The notes beneath the pieces were generated by a model that saw only the letters and a program-made list of their open reading frames with translations, did not search any database and had not been told where the DNA came from. The position numbers and the translations under genes are program-made. DNA of 64,000 nt. It comes from Chlorogloeopsis sp. ULAP01 (GTDB taxonomy: Bacteria > Cyanobacteriota > Cyanobacteriia > Cyanobacteriales > Nostocaceae). The stretch is from NCBI RefSeq assembly GCF_030381805.1, contig NZ_JAUDRH010000005.1:310001-374000 (forward strand). Reading direction: 5' to 3'. Shown piece by piece: positions 17,101 through 26,029 of this stretch (position 1 is its first letter; every line of letters starts with the position of its first letter).

Positions 17101-17568
17101 ATGGCAGCAAGTAGAATCAAGATTGCTAAAGACAAAGTGGAGTTAGTAAGAGCATTAGTAGCATCAAAAGATACTACTGGCCCTTTTCAAACTTATGTAG
17201 AAGCAATAACATTTGCTGCTGCTTTGGGTGCAAAGCATAAAAAAAGAATTCCTCTAGAGGGAATAGCTAAAGATTTATCTCCACTGCGACAGGATTATTT
17301 TCCTGGCAGTTTTGCTCTTTTAATTAATTTATTGGCTATTGTTGAAACAACAGACATTAATATATTAGGTGATAATGATATAGCTGACGAGCAACGCATA
17401 CATATTTTTGAAGAGTATGCTAATGGTGGACTCGAAATTTTGCAAAATGAACTACGAGGAGCAGTAGACTACTCAGAACGACTTTTATTAATTCTCAATT
17501 CCGAAAGATTTAAGCAAGAAAAACAAGAGGAATTTGATTTAAGTAAATTCCTTTCTAAAGTTAATTAA
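17101..17568 (+). CDS. Dnd system-associated protein 4 (DNA phosphorothioation-associated)
   Basis: 155 residues from the ATG at 17101. The sequence KIAKDKVELVRALV, AITFAAALGAKHKKRIPLE and especially IFEEYANGGLEILQNELRG matches the Dnd-associated protein 4 family, small soluble proteins found beside dnd genes and thought to act in phosphorothioate-dependent restriction or its control. Biochemical role unknown. Its presence 1 kb after dndD is the best support that the region is a Dnd island. The stop codon overlaps the convergent DUF4105 gene by eight bases. Confidence 0.82.
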   Translation: MAASRIKIAKDKVELVRALVASKDTTGPFQTYVEAITFAAALGAKHKKRIPLEGIAKDLSPLRQDYFPGSFALLINLLAIVETTDINILGDNDIADEQRIHIFEEYANGGLEILQNELRGAVDYSERLLLILNSERFKQEKQEEFDLSKFLSKVN

Positions 17569-18685
17569 AAGTTTGTCTTGAGCGCTGCGACACCAAATTT
17601 GCACCAGAAATACCAAAAGTTGCAAGAAACATCCGCGCTCCCACCTCTCTTTCATGGGGAGCGATTTCTTTTACCAACAGTCCACGTACTTTAAGACCTT
17701 TATAAGCTTTGTCAGGATCCCAAAAAACAATTTTGCCACTACTTTCCTTTTGGAGGCTACTATAAAACTTGTTCATAACTTTGTCAAGAATGTAGTATTG
17801 ATTGCTATTGCAATTGCTGCCAAAAAGCCCAAAATGACGGGATAAGCGCCGATAATTGCTGTTGTTGATAAATTTTTGAATATAGGCAATCATGCGATCG
17901 CGCGGCAAATTGAGACTAAATTGCCGCATAGACTGAGTGGAGTTAGTGACAAATGCATCATATAGCTTTGCGTTGGTTGTATAAATACCTCCTGCCAAAA
18001 GAGAGGAGCCATCTACACCACGAGTTAAATCTATCTCCACACCAGATTTAGTGACGCCTTGGAAAGAGAAAATCAATTCGTTAACTCGAATTTCTTCATT
18101 TGTATTAATCGGAAACTGCTGCTTGAGAATCACGGGTTCATCAAAAGCTATACGTACTTGGCTATGCATCCCGCGCACCCCCAAAACTGGTTGTCGCCGC
18201 ATGGCAACTTGGAAAGTCATACTAGTTACAGATTTGACTGGAATGCTGGCAACATACCATGTATGCGAGTGACTGCCAGCTCTAATATGCTGCACATTAG
18301 CAACAAAAATCTGTCCATCCCCTGTATCCTCGAAACCGTACTGAAATTTTTCGCGATTTGTAAGGAACAAAACTGGGCGATGCTGAGATTGATCGACGCA
18401 CTCTCTGTGCTCTTGCGGAGCAGTTGTGTAAGAACCAGTAAGTTTGAGGGCAGGTGATGAAATCACACTCCGATCAGGGGTTGAAAAAATATAAGCTGGA
18501 ACTATGAACGGATCATCTGATTGTTTACACCGCTCGTCTTCGTTATGAGCAAAATTGAGACGTTCCCAATCAGGGCTTTGTTGAGTCAACTTTAAAGTCT
18601 CAGCTCTGCTACTGGAAATCATATAGACTTCCTGAAACACCATAATCCCTGAAAGTGCTAAGACTTTTGTTAATATCTTTTTCAT
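17561..18685 (-). CDS. DUF4105 domain secreted protein
   Basis: 374 residues from the ATG at 18685, which has GGGGA eight bases upstream. A signal peptide of about 30 residues (ending SRA-ETL) leads to an exported domain; the C-terminal third has FGLFGSNCNSNQYYILDKV, the Cys-containing motif of DUF4105 (papain-like fold seen in some lipid- or peptide-processing enzymes). Other residues include HSHTWYVASIP and a second Cys pair in the N-terminal half. Likely periplasmic or envelope-bound; substrate unknown. Divergent from the ABC exporter at 18996 and convergent with the Dnd-associated gene. Confidence 0.6.
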   Translation of the reverse strand: MKKILTKVLALSGIMVFQEVYMISSSRAETLKLTQQSPDWERLNFAHNEDERCKQSDDPFIVPAYIFSTPDRSVISSPALKLTGSYTTAPQEHRECVDQSQHRPVLFLTNREKFQYGFEDTGDGQIFVANVQHIRAGSHSHTWYVASIPVKSVTSMTFQVAMRRQPVLGVRGMHSQVRIAFDEPVILKQQFPINTNEEIRVNELIFSFQGVTKSGVEIDLTRGVDGSSLLAGGIYTTNAKLYDAFVTNSTQSMRQFSLNLPRDRMIAYIQKFINNSNYRRLSRHFGLFGSNCNSNQYYILDKVMNKFYSSLQKESSGKIVFWDPDKAYKGLKVRGLLVKEIAPHEREVGARMFLATFGISGANLVSQRSRQTFN

Positions 18686-18995
18686 AAAATATTCCCCAAC
18701 TGTAAAAGCCCGAACTTTAAATCTCACTGCTCATACAGCAGAACGATACAGAAATGAAAATTAAGTAGATCTCGGAAATTTAAAGATTTTAAACTATTTC
18801 GAGGCATACTTGGAGTTCATGAAGATAGTACTCCTGGATAATCGGATTAGAATCAAAGTTATTTTTATCAAACCTGTACATATTTTTGCAATACTAGGGA
18901 GGCATGGGGACAATTCCTTATTTTGATCGCTAGTAACCAGTCTCCTTCAATAAAAATAATAGATATTAGTTATAGATATAGATAGCAGCCCAAAA
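18686..18995. promoter_or_regulatory. Divergent promoter region
   Basis: 310 bases between the start codons of the DUF4105 gene (minus) and the ABC exporter gene (plus), so it must contain both promoters. No specific operator recognised; AT-rich. Confidence 0.4.
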
Positions 18996-20627
18996 GTGTA
19001 TATTTTTCGTCTTTTTAAAGGTTCTTGGCAAATTCTAGCGATCGCCATTGTCACTGGATTTCTCAGTGGTGGTAGTAGTGCTAGCCTGATCGCTCTGATT
19101 AGCTATGCTGCAACTAATAAGTCCACTTCATCATTAGCAACTATAGCTTGGGGCTTTGCAGGGCTGGCAATAGTTGTACTGATTACCAGCATTATTTCTC
19201 AAGTGATGCTGATTCGCTTATCGCAAAATGCAGTATTCAAATTAAGGATGCGCTTGAGTCGCCAGATTCTCTTCTCTGAGTTGAGCCATCTGGAAGAACT
19301 AGGAAACCCCCGACTACTAGCAACTATCACAGAAGACGTTCAAGCAGTTGCCAACGGTGTTTACCAAATGCCTTTTTTGTTTATAAATTTGGCGATTGTC
19401 TTGGGCTGTGTAGTGTATATTACTTGGTTATCCTGGTTAGTCCTTATACTAGTTGTCGCCCTTGCAGTTGTGGCAATTGCTAGTTGCAAGTGTTTGTTGG
19501 ATAGAGGTGAGCAATTACTTGCCCTTGCTCGTGAGGATCAAGATGTGCTGTTTAAGCACTTCCGTAGTATTACTGAAGGAGTAAAAGAACTTAAGCTACA
19601 CTATCGGCGTCGTCAAGTCTTTCTGGAACAAAAACTGCAATCAGCCGCCGCTAACTACCGTCTTCACAATATTGGTGGTTTAACCCTTTTTGCTACAACT
19701 TCTAGCTGGGGACAACTCATATTCTTTTTTGCACTTGGTTTTGTACTTTTCGTCCTACCCAATCTGCTTACTATCAACTCGCAAACTCTTTCTGGTTACA
19801 TCTTAACTTTTACTTACTTGATGTTGCCAATGGACAATATCATTAGCAAACTTCCTCATTTAAGTAGAGCTAATATTGCATTGCAAAAAATTGAGTCTCT
19901 GGGTTTATCTCTAAACAGTAGAGCAGAAGAATTAACAGTTCCACCTGCAATCAAATCTTATTGGCATAGCTTACAACTTCAAGGTGTCATTCACACTTAT
20001 TACGCAGATAGAGAAGATAGTAACTTTATTTTAGGCCCTATAGATTTAATATTTTATCCACAAGAATTGGTATTTATTGTCGGAGGAAATGGTAGCGGTA
20101 AATCAACTCTGGCGAAACTAATTACTGGACTTTACATTCCTGATGCTGGAGAAATTAGATTAGATAACGAGTTAATTAACGAACAAAATCGGGAATGGTA
20201 TCGCCAGCATTTTTCTGTTATTTTTTCTGAATTTTATCTATTTGATGAAATTTTAGGTTTAGAAAATTCTGCTTTAGAGCAACAAATTCAGTATTACTTG
20301 AAACTACTACAAATAGACCATAAAGTAACGATTAAAAACGGTAAAATCTCTACTACTGCTCTTTCTCAAGGACAGCGTAAACGATTAGCTTTACTAATAG
20401 CATATTTGGAAGACAGACCCATTTATTTGTTTGATGAGTGGGCAGCAGATCAAGATCCAATATTTAAGGAATTTTTTTACACCCAACTGTTACCAAATCT
20501 GAGAGATAAAGGTAAAACAGTGCTAGCAATTAGCCACGACGATCGCTATTTTCATCTCGCAGACCGAATCGTCAAACTAGAGTACGGTAAAGTGGAGTTT
20601 GACAAGCAGCACCCTTATTCAAGATGA
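18996..20627 (+). CDS. Cyclic-peptide-type ABC exporter (SyrD/YojI-like)
   Basis: 543 residues, GTG start. Fused exporter half-transporter: six membrane spans in residues 1-300, then an ABC domain with Walker A GGNGSGKST, signature LSQGQRKRLALL and Walker B IYLFDEWAADQDP. The DEWAADQDP ending is the hallmark of the cyclic peptide export family (SyrD, YojI, microcin and siderophore exporters). Expected to export a peptide or peptide-like metabolite as a homodimer in the inner membrane. Overlaps the next gene by four bases (ATGA), so the two are coupled. No precursor peptide or peptide synthetase gene is nearby, so the cargo is unknown. Confidence 0.88.
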   Translation: MYIFRLFKGSWQILAIAIVTGFLSGGSSASLIALISYAATNKSTSSLATIAWGFAGLAIVVLITSIISQVMLIRLSQNAVFKLRMRLSRQILFSELSHLEELGNPRLLATITEDVQAVANGVYQMPFLFINLAIVLGCVVYITWLSWLVLILVVALAVVAIASCKCLLDRGEQLLALAREDQDVLFKHFRSITEGVKELKLHYRRRQVFLEQKLQSAAANYRLHNIGGLTLFATTSSWGQLIFFFALGFVLFVLPNLLTINSQTLSGYILTFTYLMLPMDNIISKLPHLSRANIALQKIESLGLSLNSRAEELTVPPAIKSYWHSLQLQGVIHTYYADREDSNFILGPIDLIFYPQELVFIVGGNGSGKSTLAKLITGLYIPDAGEIRLDNELINEQNREWYRQHFSVIFSEFYLFDEILGLENSALEQQIQYYLKLLQIDHKVTIKNGKISTTALSQGQRKRLALLIAYLEDRPIYLFDEWAADQDPIFKEFFYTQLLPNLRDKGKTVLAISHDDRYFHLADRIVKLEYGKVEFDKQHPYSR

Positions 20628-22270
20628 GCAACACAAACTTAACAGATGTAGTCGTCATCGGTAGCGGTATTGGTGGTTTGAGTTGTGCAGCCATACTGGC
20701 ACGCTATGGCTTTGATGTGACAGTTTGCGAAAGCCACTCCATCCCTGGTGGTGCTGCCCATGCCTTTGAGCGTAACGGATTCAAATTTGATTCTGGACCA
20801 TCTCTATATTCTGGACTATCTTACAAACCTTCTGCTAATCCCCTGCGTCAAGTACTAGATGCGATCGCTGAAGATATATCTTGGGCGACATACGATACAT
20901 GGGGATGCTGTTTGCCAGAAGGTGATTTTGATACAACGGTAGGTGCAGATCAATTTTGTGAAGTTCTCTCTCGTCTGCGTGGGCAAGATGCTGTTGCCGA
21001 ATGGCGTAAACTTCAACGCGTGATTGAACCCCTAGCTAGTGCAGCAGTTGCTATTCCACCTGCGGCGTTGCGTTTTGATCTGGGTGCAGTCATGACGATG
21101 GGTAGATTTGCTTTGCCGATGTTACGTCATGCTGGCAATATCAGCAAGCTAACGGGAGCTTTTAGCCAGGTGATAGAGGGTGTTGTTCATGACTCTTTTA
21201 TTCGTAATTGGCTGGATTTACTTTGTTTTCTTCTTTCTGGATTGCCAGCCAATGGAACTAGTGCCGCAGAGATGGCATTTATGTTTGCAGACTGGTATCG
21301 TCCAGGAGTAGTGCTTGATTATCCGATGGGCGGTAGTGGTGCGCTGGTGGATGCATTAGTTAGAGGGTTGAAAAAACACGGTGGGCGGTTAATATTGAAT
21401 GCTCATGTCGAACAAGTACTTGTAGAAAGTAATCGCGCCATAGGGGTGCGTCTGCGTGGTGGTAAAGAAATCCGGGCGCGACGGGCTGTTATATCAAATG
21501 CATCGGTGTGGGATACCCTCAAGTTACTGCCAGAGCAAGCAGTGCCTAAATGGTTTATAGAACAGCGAGCTAGTACACCTGAGTGTGATAGTTTCATGCA
21601 TCTCCACCTTGGTATCGATGCCCAAGACTTGCCTTCGCATCTTGCTTGTCATTACATCGTAGTTAACGACTGGGAAAAAGGTGTGACAGCGCCTCAAAAT
21701 GTAGTTTTAGTGTCAATTCCCTCAATTCTTGATCCGTCATTAGCACCACCAGGTAAGCACGTAATTCACGTTTATACTCCTGGTAATGAGCCGTACGCTC
21801 TTTGGCAGGGAATAGATAGAAAAAGTCAGGAGTATGCCCAAAGTAAGCGATCGCGTGCGGAAGTCATGTGGCAAGCCCTAGAACGAATTATTCCAGATAT
21901 TCGTCAGCGATGTGAAGTCACACTTGTTGGTACACCCTTAACTCACGAACGCTTTTTGCGCCGCCATCGTGGTTCTTACGGTGCGGCAATTCCAGCCGGA
22001 AAAGGTTTCTTCCCAGGTTCTGGCACGCCTTTACCAGGATTACTGTGCTGTGGTGATTCGACATTTCCCGGCATCGGTTTACCAGCAGTCGCAGCAAGTG
22101 GAATGATTACCGCAAATACTCTAGCACCCGTACACAAGCATTTAGAAATGCTCAAGGATGTGGGATGTATGCAAAAGGGATTGGGGATTGGTGAGTCCAG
22201 CGCGTTGCGGAGAGAAGCGCCGTGCGGGGGTTTCCCCCGTTGTAGACGCCCTCCGGGCGGCTTCCCGTAG
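20624..22270 (+). CDS. Phytoene-desaturase-family FAD oxidoreductase with repeat-encoded C-terminus
   Basis: 548 residues as read. Rossmann FAD motif VVIGSGIGGLSCAAILARYG at the start, then the GGAAHAFERNGFKFDSGPS signature, and the C-terminal GDSTFPGIGLPAVAASGM typical of the CrtI/CrtO/CrtISO superfamily. Substrate could be a carotenoid or another polyene. Native homology appears to stop near residue 515; the last 28 or so residues (SALRREAPCGGF onward) are encoded by the GC-rich dispersed repeat at 22187, which has replaced the original end. Translationally coupled to the ABC exporter, which suggests that the two act on one product, but no such pathway is known to me. Confidence 0.8.
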   Translation: MSNTNLTDVVVIGSGIGGLSCAAILARYGFDVTVCESHSIPGGAAHAFERNGFKFDSGPSLYSGLSYKPSANPLRQVLDAIAEDISWATYDTWGCCLPEGDFDTTVGADQFCEVLSRLRGQDAVAEWRKLQRVIEPLASAAVAIPPAALRFDLGAVMTMGRFALPMLRHAGNISKLTGAFSQVIEGVVHDSFIRNWLDLLCFLLSGLPANGTSAAEMAFMFADWYRPGVVLDYPMGGSGALVDALVRGLKKHGGRLILNAHVEQVLVESNRAIGVRLRGGKEIRARRAVISNASVWDTLKLLPEQAVPKWFIEQRASTPECDSFMHLHLGIDAQDLPSHLACHYIVVNDWEKGVTAPQNVVLVSIPSILDPSLAPPGKHVIHVYTPGNEPYALWQGIDRKSQEYAQSKRSRAEVMWQALERIIPDIRQRCEVTLVGTPLTHERFLRRHRGSYGAAIPAGKGFFPGSGTPLPGLLCCGDSTFPGIGLPAVAASGMITANTLAPVHKHLEMLKDVGCMQKGLGIGESSALRREAPCGGFPRCRRPPGGFP

Positions 22271-22370
22271 GGTGGCGACTTCGGAGGGTTCCCCGGAGCT
22301 TTCGGAGTCTCCGGCTCCGCTCCGTTGTAGCGACTGGCGAACCCGAAGGGTGATTAGGTATAGGGGTAGT
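22187..22370. repeat. GC-rich modular repeat block
   Basis: Strongly GC-rich block with nested hairpins: CGGGGGTTTCCCCCG, GGGCGGCTTCCCGTAGGGT, GGAGGGTTCCCCGG, GGAGTCTCCGGCTCCGCTCC. Its modules recur at 36800-37020 (reverse orientation), 4490-4770 and 46390-46430. It supplies the last codons and the stop of the upstream oxidoreductase gene. Confidence 0.75.
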
Positions 22371-22745
22371 GGTTAAGAGCGAAATTTTTTAGCTGCGTAT
22401 AAACAGAGATACATCTAACTAAGGAGGTAATTATTTTAAGAAAAGTAATTGTCTCGGAGGAAATAAGACCAACACCACAGAAAACTGATTTAATGAAACT
22501 TAGTGAAATTTATATACCAATGCGGTTCACTTAAGCCTACAGGGCGCCTTCCCGTAGGGTAGCCTGAAACTATCAGAACCAAGCCTGCTTTCGTTAGGCT
22601 TAGTCTGTTTAGCCGCACCTTTTCAGGTGTTGGCTACCGTTATACTGAACTGTATTGCTTTATATGCCCACTAGGTAGCCAGCTCCAACTAGCTCCTAGC
22701 AGGACTTCCCCCTAATTGAGTAAGCAACTAGGAGGCAGTATTATC
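22371..22745. other. Spacer with repeats and a strong unexplained Shine-Dalgarno
   Basis: Contains AAGGAGGT at 22421 with no long frame behind it, a 13-codon frame at 22493-22534 (MKLSEIYIPMRFT), the repeat GGCGCCTTCCCGTAGGGT near 22540, and a self-complementary AAGCCTGCTTTCGTTAGGCTT near 22582. Promoter of the response regulator is probably here. Confidence 0.4.
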
Positions 22746-23195
22746 GTGTCAGACGACCATAAAGATTATCATCTCAAAGATGATAGAAAAGATTTTCAAT
22801 CTTTGGATGGTTTGCGCATACTTGTAGTAGACGACGATGAAGATACCCGTACCTTCATCACTTTTGTTCTTGAAGAAAATAGCGCTCAGGTAACAACCGC
22901 AGCATCAGCCCTAGAAGCTTTAAAAGTAATAAAACAATTTCAACCACATCTTGTAATTACCGATCTTGCCATGCCAGAAGTTGACGGCTACTCATTACTT
23001 AGTCAAATCCGAACTCTTAATCCGCCTCTGGGAAATATTCCTGCTATTGCAGTAACAGCCATTGATTTACAAAAAGAGAGCTATTTTCATCTTCAGTGTG
23101 GGTTTCAAGGTTACCTACTGAAGCCTGTAGATCCCACAGATTTGGTAATTGAAATAGTAAAACTTATTCAGCAGCCAAATTTTACTGAGAAGTAG
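22746..23195 (+). CDS. Receiver-only response regulator
   Basis: 149 residues from a GTG at 22746, chosen because a full AGGAGG lies ten bases upstream; a TTG at 22716 would overlap that site. CheY-like receiver: LRILVVDDDEDTRTF (acidic pocket), phospho-acceptor Asp in LVITDLAMPEVDGYS, conserved Thr/Ser position at VTAID and the Lys in LLKPVDP. No output domain, so it probably acts through protein contact, in a phosphorelay or with a hybrid kinase encoded elsewhere. The first 30 residues are a charged, His/Asp/Lys-rich tail. Single gene. Confidence 0.88.
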   Translation: MSDDHKDYHLKDDRKDFQSLDGLRILVVDDDEDTRTFITFVLEENSAQVTTAASALEALKVIKQFQPHLVITDLAMPEVDGYSLLSQIRTLNPPLGNIPAIAVTAIDLQKESYFHLQCGFQGYLLKPVDPTDLVIEIVKLIQQPNFTEK

Positions 23196-23327
23196 CCTTC
23201 ATGAACTGCACACACTAAAAAGGTACTAGGTACTGGTAACTGGGGACTAGGTAAGAAAGGTTCAAGCCAGTCAATTACAAGAAAATCCCACAAACCTTGC
23301 CATGAAAATCTCTTTCTCTGTACCCTG

Positions 23328-25007
23328 TCACCCTCCGGGTTTGCCAGTCCCCTGTTGATAATCGGGAATACAATTTTGTTGGACGTAAGTATAATAATCT
23401 TCTACTTGGCGATCGCAATCCTGGAAATTCCAGCCACAGTGCTTAGTTAGTGTTTCAGTCATTACAGGTAGTAAGTCTAAGCCATAATTACTCAGCATTG
23501 CCACAGATGTGCGGCGACGGGCAATATCTACCAATGTTTGCGCTAGTTCTGAATTTACAGCATAGACAATCTGGGCTTTAATATCTGGTAGCTCAGGCGT
23601 AATCACTTCAGCTAATTCAGATGAGCAATCTGTCAAGGCTAAAACCTCTATCGCTCTTGCTCCGTAAATTGAAAATAAGTGATGAATTGAACTGGGTGGA
23701 ATCACATCCCTATAGTCATCAAGGGCTTTTTTCAGGCGAGAATCATTGGGTAATATCGCTCCCGGTAAGGGTTGAGTCTGAGTTGAGCAAGCAGGAGCTT
23801 TTTCACCTAGTTTTTGATAAACTACATCAACTATTTCTTCCGCAACTTGGCGATAAGTTGTGAGTTTACCACCAATCAAAGAAATTAGATTAACAATTCC
23901 TGTTGGTGTGCGATCGCAAAGAATATGCTTGCGCGTGATTTTTCCTGGTTGTTTGCCCTCTTCCCAAGGTAAAGGACGAACACCAGAATAAGTAAACTTC
24001 ACATCCTGACGAGACAACCCAGCAATAGGAATAACACGATTGGTTTCATTAAGCAGATAGTCAATCTCATCGTTATCAGCCTTGATTTGATCGAGATTGC
24101 CTTGAAAGTGCTTATCCGTAGTTCCAATTAAATATTTACCCAACCAAGGAATAATAAAGAAAGGACGCCCATCCGTTTTCGCTTCTACATACAATGCAGT
24201 TATGGGTGCGCCAGCAAAGGGATCGACAATAATATGACTACCTTTAGTCGGGCCGATTTTTTTACTTTCACTCCTGCTTGATGTTAACCCATTTGCGGTA
24301 ATCGATTCTAAGATTTGGTCTACCCAAGGCCCAGATGTATTGACAACTACAGCTCGATCGCTCAGTTTCACTTTGACTTCTTCACCTGTAAAGCGATCGC
24401 AACAGCTAAGACTATCAATTCTATTTCCCTGTTGAAGCAGCTGCTTGACTTGCACGTAATTCAGCACCGTGGCTCCTGCTGCTTGGGCGGAAAGGATATT
24501 TTCCAGGCATAGCCTTTCAGCATAAGCGACTTGGCAATCGTAATATTGAACACCACCACATAAACCCTCAGCATCAAGTTCGGGAAATAACTGCTGAAAC
24601 TTCCGCTTTGGTAGCATCCTGTGAGATAACAAAGACTTATCGAAGCTCAAGATATCGTAAAGGAGCATCCCAGCTTGAATTTTCCAGTAAGGGCGAGAGC
24701 GATCGCGATAAATCGGAATCGTCAGTAGCAGTGGTTTTACTAAATGGGGTGCTATGTGCAAAAGAATTTCCCGCTCTCGTAAAGATTCACGCACCAAGGA
24801 AAATTCAAAAGTCTCTAGATAGCGTAATCCCCCATGAATTAATCGAGTTGACCAGCTTGTCGAACCACTGCTAAAATCATTCTTCTCAATCAAGAGCGTA
24901 TTAAGTCCCCGCAGTGCTGCATCTCGCACTACACCAGCTCCATTAATTCCGCCACCAATTATTACTAAGTCATACGTGTTATCACTTGTAGCCTGCAAAT
25001 TATTCAT
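23328..25007 (-). CDS. glpD: Aerobic glycerol-3-phosphate dehydrogenase
   Basis: 559 residues. Oxidises sn-glycerol 3-phosphate to dihydroxyacetone phosphate at the membrane, passing electrons to quinone. FAD-binding VIIGGGINGAGVVRDAALRG near residue 15, SGSTSWSTRLIHGGLRYLE, and the KGSHIIVD and GVRPLPW motifs; the C-terminal domain has RRTSVAM. The final residues QQGTGKPGG are encoded by the start of a CCTGTCACCC-type repeat spacer (23219-23345), so the natural end has probably been altered. Stand-alone gene; ATG start. Confidence 0.93.
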   Translation of the reverse strand: MNNLQATSDNTYDLVIIGGGINGAGVVRDAALRGLNTLLIEKNDFSSGSTSWSTRLIHGGLRYLETFEFSLVRESLREREILLHIAPHLVKPLLLTIPIYRDRSRPYWKIQAGMLLYDILSFDKSLLSHRMLPKRKFQQLFPELDAEGLCGGVQYYDCQVAYAERLCLENILSAQAAGATVLNYVQVKQLLQQGNRIDSLSCCDRFTGEEVKVKLSDRAVVVNTSGPWVDQILESITANGLTSSRSESKKIGPTKGSHIIVDPFAGAPITALYVEAKTDGRPFFIIPWLGKYLIGTTDKHFQGNLDQIKADNDEIDYLLNETNRVIPIAGLSRQDVKFTYSGVRPLPWEEGKQPGKITRKHILCDRTPTGIVNLISLIGGKLTTYRQVAEEIVDVVYQKLGEKAPACSTQTQPLPGAILPNDSRLKKALDDYRDVIPPSSIHHLFSIYGARAIEVLALTDCSSELAEVITPELPDIKAQIVYAVNSELAQTLVDIARRRTSVAMLSNYGLDLLPVMTETLTKHCGWNFQDCDRQVEDYYTYVQQNCIPDYQQGTGKPGG

Positions 25008-25123
25008 AACAAGCCTTTAAAAACTAATCACCTGCATAGGCAGCGCACCATCGGCTATAAATAAGACAAATAAGTCAATCCTCTTCCCTTCTGCCATCTG
25101 CCCTCTGCCCTCTGCCTTATTTC

Positions 25124-26029
25124 TTAAAAGATATCCAATATTCCCCGATCGCCATCTAGAGTTGCTTGCACACCTACTGGTAAAGCTGCATTTGGTGCTT
25201 CATGACCAAAAGGTAAATCGGAGACAATAGGAATACCTAAATCACCCAAGCGATCGCGCAACACTTCCTCTACACTAAAGCTAGGTACATTTGGTGGCGC
25301 TTCACACCTGCTAAAGCTCCCCAAGGCAATACCACGGGCTTTAGACAAAACACCGCTCATCCGCCATTGTGTCAACATCCTATCAATGCGATAAGGAGCC
25401 TCTGTAACATCCTCAAAGGCAAGAATTATACCGTCCATATTTGGTTGGATAGGTGTAGCAAAAAGATGGGTAGCGACAGTTAAATTTGCTGGTAACAGAA
25501 TGCCACTAGCAACACCGCCTCCCCAACCACAACCTTTTAAAGGAGCAAGGGGACGCCCTTCTACCCAATCAAATAAGCGTTGCAGCGACCAATCTGGTTC
25601 ATCGGCTATTGTAGTCAATAAAGGAGCATGAACACCAGAAATCCCTGCTTGATAAAGACTCCACAACAAAGCAGTGATGTCAGAAAAGCCAATTAGCCAC
25701 TTGGGAGAAGACGCGGAGAAACTCTCCCTCCCCTTATCCTCTTCCAAAATCCGGGTGCTGCCAAAACCACCTCTAGCACAAAGAATGCCCCGACATTCTG
25801 GATCTTGCCATGCAGATACTAAATGATCGCGGCGATTTTCATCTTTACCTGCCAGATATCCCCATTTGACATCTATCTCTGGAATGATTTCTACCTTGTA
25901 ACCACGCGATCGCCAAATATCTACTCCGCGTTGAAATGCCCCCAATTCTCGTAAAGCACCACTAGGAGCAATAACTCTGAGCAAGTCTCCTGGTTGGAGG
26001 GGTGGTGGAATAATAATTTGGGATGGCAT
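25124..26029 (-). CDS. LD-carboxypeptidase family protein (S66, LdcA/MccF-like)
   Basis: 301 residues. The start at 26029 is fixed by a TAATG overlap with the upstream glycosyltransferase stop. S66 serine peptidase: RVIAPSG at the N-terminus, CARGGFGSTRIL, nucleophile Ser in IGFSDITALLW, Glu in LAFEDVTEAPYRIDRML and His in PFGHEAPNAALPVG complete the Ser-Glu-His triad. Family members trim the terminal D-Ala of murein tetrapeptides during recycling, or inactivate microcin C-like peptides. No signal peptide, so cytoplasmic. Coupled to a GT4 glycosyltransferase; the reason is unknown. Confidence 0.88.
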   Translation of the reverse strand: MPSQIIIPPPLQPGDLLRVIAPSGALRELGAFQRGVDIWRSRGYKVEIIPEIDVKWGYLAGKDENRRDHLVSAWQDPECRGILCARGGFGSTRILEEDKGRESFSASSPKWLIGFSDITALLWSLYQAGISGVHAPLLTTIADEPDWSLQRLFDWVEGRPLAPLKGCGWGGGVASGILLPANLTVATHLFATPIQPNMDGIILAFEDVTEAPYRIDRMLTQWRMSGVLSKARGIALGSFSRCEAPPNVPSFSVEEVLRDRLGDLGIPIVSDLPFGHEAPNAALPVGVQATLDGDRGILDIF

